From positions 1-64,000 of the forward strand of contig JAIDHX010000043.1 of assembly GCA_029053015.1 (NCBI GenBank): a DNA stretch of 64,000 nucleotides, given 5' to 3'. A program made the translations under genes and the position numbers. Positions within the stretch are counted from its first letter, which is position 1. Every line of letters starts with the position of its first letter. This document shows, one piece after another, positions 33,904 through 41,293 of the stretch. The notes below the pieces were generated by a model. That model was not told the DNA's origin. It did not search any database and saw only the letters and a list, made by a program, of their open reading frames with translations. Source of the stretch: Lachnospiraceae bacterium (GTDB taxonomy: Bacteria; Bacillota; Clostridia; Lachnospirales; Lachnospiraceae).

Positions 33904-34823
33904 AACAGCTTTTGAAAAAAGTCAGTCCATTTAATAATATTACGGAGATGCCTGTATCACTATTCATAATCAAGAAAATACTTGCCTTTTGGGTATGTTA
34001 CATAGCAGGCTTGTTTATAGCTGAAGGACTTGTTATTCTTTTGCATTTTGCATTAGGAAAAAACGTGCTTGTCGGCGATGTGTTTGATGCAGGAACTATT
34101 ACGTTGATTACTTATTACGGCTATATCGTAATAGCGGGTGTTGCATTACTCTATTGGAAAGTGATTGAAAAGAAACCTTTGGCTGCAATGGGATTGTCAA
34201 AAAAAATTGGCACTTATTTTATCGGTATCGCTATAAGTGTTTTTCTGCTTGTTTTGTCTGTCATTATAATCATAGTGACAGGAAATATAAAATATCAGGG
34301 GATTTTTGAAAATGCGGATGTTCTTATGATTATCCTCTTAACCGGAGGATTTATGATTCAAGGTGCAGCGGAAGAAATACTTTGCAGGGGAATTGTTTTA
34401 CATGCACTCAAAGAAAAAACTTCATTTTTGACGGCAATGATTGTAAGTACAATTTTATTTATTTTACCGCATTGGTCATCTTTATTTGCAGGGGAAATAA
34501 TTTATGGTGTGATTGGCGTTATCAATCTGATTCTGATTTCTGCTATTTTTTCATTTCTCACGATTTATTTTAAGAGCATTTGGGCAGCCTGCGGTCTTCA
34601 TTCATTTTGGAATGCCATTTTGTATAGTGTTCTTGGATTAAATTTAAGTGGTAATGAGGAAACCGTAACAGCAATTTTTCATATGCAATCAGTAAGCGAT
34701 AACATTTGGAATGGTGGCATATACGGAATTGAAGCAAGTGCAGCTACGACTATTGTATTGGCTTTTGCGGCTGCATTGCTTTTTGTTATGATTTGCAGAT
34801 ACAAAGGAAAAGCACAAATATAA
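33900..34823 (+). CDS. CPBP family intramembrane metalloprotease
   Basis: 307 residues with eight or so membrane helices. The Abi/CPBP active-site motifs are present: GAAEEILCRG (EExxxR), a later FILPHW with His, and LHSFWNAI (HxxxN). Members process prenylated or peptide substrates and can give bacteriocin self-immunity. Co-transcribed with the TetR gene. Confidence 0.9.
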   Translation: MKQLLKKVSPFNNITEMPVSLFIIKKILAFWVCYIAGLFIAEGLVILLHFALGKNVLVGDVFDAGTITLITYYGYIVIAGVALLYWKVIEKKPLAAMGLSKKIGTYFIGIAISVFLLVLSVIIIIVTGNIKYQGIFENADVLMIILLTGGFMIQGAAEEILCRGIVLHALKEKTSFLTAMIVSTILFILPHWSSLFAGEIIYGVIGVINLILISAIFSFLTIYFKSIWAACGLHSFWNAILYSVLGLNLSGNEETVTAIFHMQSVSDNIWNGGIYGIEASAATTIVLAFAAALLFVMICRYKGKAQI

Positions 34824-34976
34824 TATGAACTTTTATCAAAGAAGACAGTGCTTTTCTTAACGGTGTTTTCAGATTATAAAACAAAGCGCTCTTGTTCTTT
34901 CAATGTTATGCAAAAAGTAAAATTGTGAAAAAGTGCTGTTATATAAATCATTTGTCTTTTAAGTATTGCGTAGAAC

Positions 34977-35010
34977 TTGACAAATTCACAAACTACTGTA
35001 TAATACAGTA
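34977..35010 (+). promoter_or_regulatory. Promoter and operator of the PadR gene
   Basis: TTGACA (34977-34982), 16-base spacer, TATAAT (34999-35004). The 17-base near-perfect palindrome TACTGTATAATACAGTA (34994-35010) lies on the -10 box, where PadR autoregulation is expected. The 34824-34976 interval has no gene. Confidence 0.75.
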
Positions 35011-35038
35011 ATGTATAATGTAGTATTGGAGGTAAATT

Positions 35039-35575
35039 ATGTCTACGATTGATTTAATTATTTTAGGTTCATTATGCCAAAGTCCTAAAAGTGCGTATGA
35101 TTTACAAAAGCAAATTGAAGCCAGAAACTTGTCTAGGTGGATTAAAATTGGTTCATTTACGGTTTATAAAAAAGTGGTTCAATATGAAGCAAAGGGATAT
35201 GTTGTTAGTGAAACCATTAAGAACGGAAATATGCCCGAAAAAACATTGTATACAATAACGCCTGAGGGAAAAGAAATCTTTAAAGGATGGATGATTAAAT
35301 TTTCATTAGCCGAAACCAGGGTTTTTTTGGATTTTAATGCTGTTATTGTAAATATGGCATTGATTGATGAAAGTATGGCAAATGAATGTATTATGAATAT
35401 TAAAAACAGTATTCAAAATACCAAAATGCAAATTATGGAACAATTACCTAAACATAAAGATATTCCTTTATTTGGACGGACTATATTAGAACAACAGTTT
35501 ATGCTTTTAGAAACACTGGAAAGATGGGAAGAAAATTTTGAAAAAGAATTTGAGAAAGTGACAGGAGAAAAATGA
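35039..35575 (+). CDS. PadR-family transcriptional regulator
   Basis: 178 residues. The PadR winged helix is clear (LIILGSLCQSPKSAYDLQKQ, then GYVVSETIKNGNMPEKTLYT), followed by a four-helix dimerisation region. It overlaps the next gene by 4 bases and probably represses both from the palindrome in its promoter. Confidence 0.9.
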   Translation: MSTIDLIILGSLCQSPKSAYDLQKQIEARNLSRWIKIGSFTVYKKVVQYEAKGYVVSETIKNGNMPEKTLYTITPEGKEIFKGWMIKFSLAETRVFLDFNAVIVNMALIDESMANECIMNIKNSIQNTKMQIMEQLPKHKDIPLFGRTILEQQFMLLETLERWEENFEKEFEKVTGEK

Positions 35576-36057
35576 ATATGATGCACTTTATAATTTTTAA
35601 TTTGGTAATTTACCTGCCATTTCACTTGTTTGAGGAAGCCATTGGAGATTTTCCTAAATGGATGTATGAACATAAATGGCTGCCTTATCATATGACACAT
35701 GGACATTGGATGGCAAACAATTTATTTATCTATTATCCAATGCTCCTTATATCAGTATTTTTATATGTATTCAATGGTAAATTTACATGCTTTTGCGTGG
35801 GAATTCTGATATGGGGAATTATAAATTTTGGAGACCACTTTTTCTATACAATCAAAGATAGAAAAGTATCTCCGGGTTTGATAAGTGGAACACTGTTTCT
35901 TGTTAATTCTGTTTTGGGATTAAGACATTATATTTTGTCAAATTGCTTTTCAGCACCTCAGTTGGTTGTAGGAGTATTTATTGGTGGCGTATTATTTGGT
36001 TTGCCCATGGGATTATGTATTGTTTTATACAAGTTTTTTGATAAATATTTTAAGTAG
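35572..36057 (+). CDS. HXXEE domain membrane protein
   Basis: 161 residues with four or five membrane helices. The HXXEE signature is HLFEEAIGDFP near residue 19, with a second His cluster at HMTHGHWMANN and NFGDHFFY. Known only as a domain family of unknown function; possibly a membrane metalloenzyme. Coupled to the PadR gene. Confidence 0.85.
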   Translation: MNMMHFIIFNLVIYLPFHLFEEAIGDFPKWMYEHKWLPYHMTHGHWMANNLFIYYPMLLISVFLYVFNGKFTCFCVGILIWGIINFGDHFFYTIKDRKVSPGLISGTLFLVNSVLGLRHYILSNCFSAPQLVVGVFIGGVLFGLPMGLCIVLYKFFDKYFK

Positions 36058-36061
36058 ACAC

Positions 36062-36200
36062 TAAAAAGTGTTAATAATGCAGGAACGGTATGTCGGCTTA
36101 CAAGTGAAGGATACGAAAAAATCGGCGAAACAACGAATTCCGTCAATGTTTACTTGGTTGTGGATTTGTTGCTTTCGGCCCGTTTTCTGGTATAATAAGT
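36062..36200 (+). pseudogene. Relic of a second ABC permease-XRE operon
   Basis: Bases 36064-36155 match 48321-48412 inside the intact FtsX permease gene at roughly 90 percent identity, with most changes at codon third positions. At 36156 the sequence jumps to a match with 49821-49862, the last codons of the XRE gene and the bases after it, at similar identity. The XRE stop codon is lost. About 1.4 kb has been deleted from a paralogous operon, with a 3-base overlap (ACT) at the junction. The 5' part of that copy is also gone. Confidence 0.85.
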
Positions 36201-36264
36201 TGCAAATGTCATATCAAAGGGATAAGTGGAAGGGCGCAGTTGCAAGATATTAAGGAGAGACGAA

Positions 36265-36903
36265 ATGAAAAGCGTGATAAACAGTCAGTGGTTTCATGTG
36301 ATTTTATTGCTTACAATCATCGGTGAATTTTTTCTTCCGTGGATACTGGGGCGGTATTATACCGGATACAATAGCAAAATGATGGTAATGAGTGCATTGG
36401 GAAGCCTGAAAAGTCCTGTTCGACTTATTTATAATATGTGGCTTATATGGCTTGGCGGATTTCTGACATTTACGGCGTGTGCGTACTTTGCGGCAATAAA
36501 AACAAAATTTCCTGTTTTATCTGTTTTAATAGCGCTTTCCATTGGAATTTTTGCTGTCGGAGCAGGATTACTCTCAGGCATATTCAGCGTCAATGAAAGC
36601 AAGGATATGGTTACAATGTCTTCAAGGATACATGGATTCGGTGCGGCGATTGGTTTTATGGCATTATTATTCTTTCCGCTGCTGAATGGAATTTGTTCAT
36701 TTAAGCAAAAAGATATTGTTTTTGGCGTTGTAAGTATTATTAGCTTTATCTTGGCGCTGGTTTTCTTTGCCTGCTTTGTTATGGGGGATAAGGAGCAATT
36801 TCAAAATACAATTTTAAGGTATGAGGGATTGTGGGAGCGGCTGGCTCTGTTTTGTATGTATGTTCCATTTATTTATAAGGCTGTTTCTGGTTTGGTGGGT
36901 TAA
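36265..36903 (+). CDS. DUF998-like membrane protein
   Basis: 212 residues from the ATG at 36265 behind AAGGAGAGACGAA. Six hydrophobic helices, with the pattern GLLSGIFSVNESKDMVTMSS followed by RIHGFGAAIGFM, as in DUF998 proteins. Function unknown. A TATAAT at 36191 in the preceding relic probably supplies its promoter. Confidence 0.75.
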   Translation: MKSVINSQWFHVILLLTIIGEFFLPWILGRYYTGYNSKMMVMSALGSLKSPVRLIYNMWLIWLGGFLTFTACAYFAAIKTKFPVLSVLIALSIGIFAVGAGLLSGIFSVNESKDMVTMSSRIHGFGAAIGFMALLFFPLLNGICSFKQKDIVFGVVSIISFILALVFFACFVMGDKEQFQNTILRYEGLWERLALFCMYVPFIYKAVSGLVG

Positions 36904-36914
36904 GAGGAGGCGGA

Positions 36915-37031
36915 ATGAAAAAGGCTACACCTATGGAGGAGCAGTTATATCGGGAACTTGGCTGCTTGGGGAAATGGGTTTGCAATATCCGCAGGAGGTT
37001 GCGTCATACATTTTATATATGGTATGCTTAG
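36915..37031 (+). CDS. Possible 38-residue basic peptide
   Basis: The ATG at 36915 follows AAGAGGAGGCGGA, 11 bases after the DUF998 stop. It encodes MKKATPMEEQLYRELGCLGK and a basic tail with RRRLRHTFYIWYA. No homologue is recognised. It may be a real small protein or the degraded start of a longer gene: a second frame in the same bases reads GEMGLQYPQEVASYILYMV. Confidence 0.4.
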   Translation: MKKATPMEEQLYRELGCLGKWVCNIRRRLRHTFYIWYA

Positions 37032-37068
37032 CAGGATAGAGGAGGTTAAAAAATAAATATGAAAATTC

Positions 37069-37097
37069 TTGTAATACAAGGCTTTTTTGAGTATACT
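37069..37097 (+). promoter_or_regulatory. Promoter of the toxin-antitoxin pair
   Basis: TTGTAA (37069-37074), 17-base spacer, TATACT (37092-37097), followed by about 120 bases without a gene before the antitoxin. Confidence 0.55.
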
Positions 37098-37215
37098 AAA
37101 AATGAAAAGTCATGATAGTAATGTGTTTTTGAAAAACTGGAAAGCCTTTTAAACAGAGAATTTGTTGTTTGGAATATTGTATACATGTTATATGGGAAGG
37201 AAAGGATGTGTTCAT

Positions 37216-37380
37216 ATGTTGGCAATTAAGGCTCAGCTGGCAAAGGAAACTTCAGACATTGCAAAGCTGGAATTATATAGATTAATTGGTGAAGGATATA
37301 AGGCGATGCAGGACGGCAGGACTAGTACTATTGAAGAAGTGAGGGAGAAAGTGGAACAGCGGAGAAAAGAACGTGGTTAG
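37216..37380 (+). CDS. Antitoxin of a type II toxin-antitoxin pair
   Basis: 54 residues from the ATG at 37216 (AAGGAAAGGATG upstream). Helical, with ELYRLIGEGYKAMQDGRTST followed by IEEVREKVEQRR, a pattern seen in small antitoxins next to RelE/ParE toxins. Its stop overlaps the GTG of the toxin gene, which fixes the pairing and the order (antitoxin first). Confidence 0.75.
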   Translation: MLAIKAQLAKETSDIAKLELYRLIGEGYKAMQDGRTSTIEEVREKVEQRRKERG

Positions 37381-37687
37381 AGTTGTATTTACTGAACCAG
37401 CAGAATATGATTTGCTGGATATAGAGTACTATATTTTCACTGACCTCTGTAATCCCCAAGCGGCCAAGAGAATATCAGATGGTATCTTGTATACTGCAGA
37501 ACAGTTAGCTGAATACCCAGTAGGACATCCGCTGGTAGATGATGAATTATTGAGACGCATTGGCTTGCGAATGGCATATTTTGATAATTACAATATTTTT
37601 TATTATTATGATGATGAAGGTGCTGTGGTTTACATAATCAGGATTTTGTATAATAAAACCGATTGGCAAAATATTTTGAAAAGATGA
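37373..37687 (+). CDS. RelE/ParE-family toxin
   Basis: 104 residues from a GTG at 37373 that overlaps the antitoxin stop. RelE/ParE fold pattern: VVFTEPAEYDLLDIEYYIF, then PVGHPLVDDELLRRIGLRMA, NYNIFYYYDDEGAVVYIIRI and a final LYNKTDW. Probably cuts mRNA on the ribosome (RelE type) or poisons gyrase (ParE type). Sequence alone does not decide. Confidence 0.85.
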   Translation: MVRVVFTEPAEYDLLDIEYYIFTDLCNPQAAKRISDGILYTAEQLAEYPVGHPLVDDELLRRIGLRMAYFDNYNIFYYYDDEGAVVYIIRILYNKTDWQNILKR

Positions 37688-37744
37688 AATAAGCCCTTAG
37701 AATGCGGGAAACATTTTGAGTGATATAACAGTGGTAAAGCAAAA

Positions 37745-37777
37745 GCAGCGATTTAGCAAAAGTCGCTGTTTTTTAAG
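37745..37777 (+). terminator. Terminator after the toxin gene
   Basis: CAGCGA pairs with TCGCTG across TTTAGCAAAAG, followed by TTTTTT. Confidence 0.75.
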
Positions 37778-37913
37778 TTTATAGAAAAAATTGCCTGCTT
37801 ATTTTATGCTTTGATTGCCATTATATTAGTATCCCGATATAATGTATGTAAGGCGATAAAGACAGCTTTTTAAGACGGAAGAACAGAAAATACAAATGAG
37901 AATGGAGATAGGG

Positions 37914-38837
37914 ATGAAAGCAGGCAGGGCATTTGAAATTTTTGTAAAGCGGATATTGCTTAAAGTGGGTTTTACGGAAGTAAAGTCTGACGGGCTTTAT
38001 ATTTTTGATGCGGGCGCGGGACAGATGATTCAAGGGCTGGGGGAAGCGCACAATGCGGATGTGCTGCTTGAGCCGCCTGTGCAGACTCCATTTTATTCCC
38101 TGTCCAGAATTTTAATTGAGTGTAAGGATTATCAGAAAAAAGTCGGACTGAATACTGTGCGGAGCGTTTTAGGGCTGAAAGAAGACATCAACCATTTTGA
38201 TATTGTGGATAAGAACGAGCTGATAGCAAGGCGCAGTACAAGGCGCAAGGGGCTTACTTATCGATTTGACAGATACAATTATCAGGTTGCAATTGCCGCG
38301 ATGAACGGCTATACAGTTTCTGCACAGAAGTTTGCGGCGACCTATCGGATACCACTGCTGGAATTCAATCAGATGCCTTATTGGGATGAGTTCTGCGATA
38401 TACTGCATCAGGAGGAAGTGCATGAGGACAATCCGAAGACAGAAAATCGGATTCGGCGGCTGGCTGACAGAATTGGGGAGCGGACGGCTGTTGCAATCAC
38501 CAATTCTGGGCAGCTTCTTTTCCTATACTGTGTCAACGGTGAAAAAAGATTTGATGACAGCATGTATACTCTGCACTGGGAGAAGCAGGGGGCGGCGTGG
38601 CATCTTCGCTGTGGGAAAAGTACATATGCATTTCAGCTTCCGGAATCCATATTTCGCCTGTGGCTGGACAAGTCTACAGATGAATTGAGCAGAAAAAAAG
38701 AAGCGCTGCACTGTAAGGAAGAATTTCTTTCCAATATGCTTGTGTATTATAGAGACTTAGAGTGTGATGCTCCGGCAATTAAAATGATTTCCATTGACAG
38801 GTATGAATTGAAAAATGCCATGGAAAAAATGCGCTAA
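37914..38837 (+). CDS. PD-(D/E)XK nuclease-fold protein (Mrr-like N-terminal domain)
   Basis: 307 residues from the ATG at 37914 (GGAGATAGGG upstream). The N-terminal 165 residues have the restriction-endonuclease fold of Mrr-like proteins: GRAFEIFVKRILLKVGFTEV, NADVLLEPP (catalytic Asp) and ILIECKDYQKKVGLNTVRSV (E-x-K). The C-terminal half has no family I recognise. Likely acts on DNA; no methylase or other restriction gene is adjacent, so it is a possible stand-alone defence or repair nuclease. Confidence 0.75.
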   Translation: MKAGRAFEIFVKRILLKVGFTEVKSDGLYIFDAGAGQMIQGLGEAHNADVLLEPPVQTPFYSLSRILIECKDYQKKVGLNTVRSVLGLKEDINHFDIVDKNELIARRSTRRKGLTYRFDRYNYQVAIAAMNGYTVSAQKFAATYRIPLLEFNQMPYWDEFCDILHQEEVHEDNPKTENRIRRLADRIGERTAVAITNSGQLLFLYCVNGEKRFDDSMYTLHWEKQGAAWHLRCGKSTYAFQLPESIFRLWLDKSTDELSRKKEALHCKEEFLSNMLVYYRDLECDAPAIKMISIDRYELKNAMEKMR

Positions 38838-39288
38838 TGGTTTTGGATATCAGGTATGGAGGTGAAGAAGCAGCGCTGTTTATCGGGATTACCAGCATTT
38901 CTGCTTTTGTCATGACAGTTACAATTATTGTGTTGATCATGCAGGGTAATATGCGTTCTTTTTACCATGAACTGCTTACCCACGCAAAGGCGGAGTTTGG
39001 GGAATCAGGATATCTGAACACGGCGGTGGAGATGGCGGCGTATCATCACGAATGGTGGAACGGCAAAGGCTATCCCTATGGCGTAAGTGGAGAAGAAATA
39101 CCGCTTTGTGCGAGGATTATGGCGGTAGAGGATGTTTTTGACGCACTGACTTCCGACGCTGTTATAAAAGCGCTATGCCGCTTGAAAAGGCGTATGCGAT
39201 TATCAGGGAGTAATCCGGTACACATTTTGAACCGGCAGTTGTAGAGGCATTTTTTGTGGCAGATATTGGAGGAACATTTGATAAGTGA
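38837..39288 (+). pseudogene. Broken HD-GYP phosphodiesterase gene
   Basis: Starts with a membrane segment (ISAFVMTVTIIVLIMQ) joined to the late HD-GYP motif AAYHHEWWNGKGYPYGVSG and ARIMAVEDVFDALTSD. The earlier HD motif block is missing. After the Asp at 39151 a one-base loss shifts the frame. The continuation, in the other frame, reads CYKSAMPLEKAYAIIRE, stop, SGTHFEPAVVEAFF. There is thus an internal deletion, a frameshift and a stop in a cyclic-di-GMP-type phosphodiesterase. The 39289-39458 interval shows only AT-rich decay. Confidence 0.8.
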
Positions 39289-39458
39289 TGAGTATTCGTA
39301 CATTTTTTGTCTGCCACGGCAGTATCTTGAAATGTCTCCCAAAAGCCTGTAAAATCAATGATTCCATAGTAGGGAAAGGTACTTATTACACCACTACTAC
39401 ACCATTTTTGAAGGAGTCTTGAAATGACATGTTGTAATGGAAGAACAAAACCTAGATA

Positions 39459-39496
39459 CGGCGACAATTCCTTTTAAAAGGATTGCCGCCGATTTT
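39459..39496 (+). terminator. Terminator between the HD-GYP relic and the TIR-NUDIX gene
   Basis: CGGCGACAATTCC pairs imperfectly with GGATTGCCGCCG around TTTTAAAA, then ATTTTT. Its symmetry lets it work in both directions. From 39497 to 39671 I see no gene. Confidence 0.6.
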
Positions 39497-39671
39497 TGAG
39501 AAAGGAATATGTACTTGACATGAATGATCGTAAACAATAAAGAAAGCAGAATCATGAACAAGAAACCATATGCAACAAACTATTACAAAATAAAAGATTA
39601 CATGATGGAAGTGTACATAACAATTTATTAAATTGTTGGAAACTATGTTTATGGCATTTTTACGGAAAGGA

Positions 39672-41183
39672 TTACCGTTCATTTAGTTTTACATCTATGT
39701 TAAATTCTTTTTTAATAGTTTCGTTTATTAAAATTTTCTGATATATGTAAAACATGAATGGTAATTCCTCGTTTATATTCCACCATTTTGCAGATAAATG
39801 TTCAAAATCTGTGTGCAATTCATTTAAATCATCAGAAATATATTCCATCAAATAGAAATGATTTACTTTGTTAATATTATATATGATAGCAGATTCATCA
39901 TAAGCGTAGGTATCTATTTTTCTTAGGCATCTTAGTTTGGTATGGGATAAACCAGTTTCTTCTGATACTTCTCTGAGGGCGGTTTCCTCAATTGAGTTAT
40001 CACTTATTTTTTTGTGTCCTTTAGGTAGAACCCAACTCCCATCGTCTCGTTGAACCAATGCAATATATATATTAGAATTATAATGAGAGAAAACTAGTCC
40101 ACCTGCGGAGACTTCAACATCAAAATGTTCTTTATAAGTTTTACTGAATTCAGAATTATTGACCCACAAATCATTGAAATGTTTTTTTAGAGATCCATAT
40201 AATGAACCAAAATTCTTTTTGAGTTCAAAAACTGGCAAATCTCGAACTTGTTCTGTAGGTGTTTCTGCATAAGTGGAAACAAAGACACTGTCATCAATCA
40301 TAATAAATCGAAAATATGGTTCTCCGTTTTGATATTTAATGCCACTTTTTTCTAGCTGTAAATTTTTTATAATTTTTTTCATTCCCATTTCAACAATAAT
40401 ATGTGTTGAACTTAGTTCATTTTTAAAATCATCTAATGATTCATATTTCCTTAAAGCCATAATCCCCCTGTTTATCCAAGAAGAGTTAGGAGATAAAAGA
40501 ATAACCTTTAAACGCTTTAAATGTTGGTATTTTGATATTTCAGCTAGTGAAATTAGTGAGTTATCTGCGCCGATAAATTCTAAACCTTTGTTTGCAAGAA
40601 TTTTAATTTCTAAAGCATTTTGTGCCTTTTCAATAATAATAGGTTTTGCTGCTTCTAAATTTTTGAACGATCTAATAATAAGCTGTTGATTCAATTCTTC
40701 GGCTTGAGATTTTATCTTTCCAGCAATCAACAATTCTCGATTATTTGTTTGTAAATTGAGCAACCAATTCCGTAAATCTATTTCACCTCTGGTTTTCTTG
40801 CCATCACTAAAATCAATGTATGTGATACCCGATAAATCAGTAGGGAGTTCAACGTTACCATATTTAATAATTATTGATTTTGTTCTCCCTAGTTTTCCAG
40901 AGAAAAGACCATGTTCAAAAATAACATTATCTCGTGGTTTTCCAACATCTTTTCCTCTATACCAAGTTCTATCATCACCTGAGTATATAAAAATTGAACC
41001 CTCAATATTTTTTTCTTTTATCATATCCTCCAAATTTTCAAGCGTACATTTTGCTGCTTCAAAAATAGAGGGGCTTTGATTCCATCTAATAGGATTCATT
41101 TTACAATCTTCAACAATTTTTGCTACTTCTAGCAATATTCCCTTTTCATGAGCTTCTGCGGAACTTCCAATAAAAATATTCAT
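39672..41183 (-). CDS. TIR-like (CAP12/Pycsar type) protein fused to a NUDIX domain
   Basis: 503 residues from the ATG at 41183; longer in-frame starts at 41204 and 41219 lack a ribosome site. Residues 1-150 are the TIR-like fold of CAP12/Pycsar effectors: MNIFIGSSAEAHEKG, SIFIYSGDDR, then NVIFEHGLFSGKLGRTKSII with the conserved Glu, and LPTDLSGITYIDF. These cut NAD+ when activated (known). Residues 180-350 form a middle domain resembling phospholipase-D-like sensors but without HKD. Residues 360-500 are NUDIX: PKGHKK, then EETALREVSEETGL, the metal-binding box with one extra residue. Likely an anti-phage NADase whose NUDIX part binds or removes a nucleotide signal (inference). Confidence 0.8.
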   Translation of the reverse strand: MNIFIGSSAEAHEKGILLEVAKIVEDCKMNPIRWNQSPSIFEAAKCTLENLEDMIKEKNIEGSIFIYSGDDRTWYRGKDVGKPRDNVIFEHGLFSGKLGRTKSIIIKYGNVELPTDLSGITYIDFSDGKKTRGEIDLRNWLLNLQTNNRELLIAGKIKSQAEELNQQLIIRSFKNLEAAKPIIIEKAQNALEIKILANKGLEFIGADNSLISLAEISKYQHLKRLKVILLSPNSSWINRGIMALRKYESLDDFKNELSSTHIIVEMGMKKIIKNLQLEKSGIKYQNGEPYFRFIMIDDSVFVSTYAETPTEQVRDLPVFELKKNFGSLYGSLKKHFNDLWVNNSEFSKTYKEHFDVEVSAGGLVFSHYNSNIYIALVQRDDGSWVLPKGHKKISDNSIEETALREVSEETGLSHTKLRCLRKIDTYAYDESAIIYNINKVNHFYLMEYISDDLNELHTDFEHLSAKWWNINEELPFMFYIYQKILINETIKKEFNIDVKLNER

Positions 41184-41293
41184 TTTATGTTTCAATCCTT
41201 TCATTAAGTACTGATTCATTATTCTATCATTTTATTTGTCTTGTGAATATATAAATGTATTATAGAAACACAGGTATAAGATTATACATTTGG

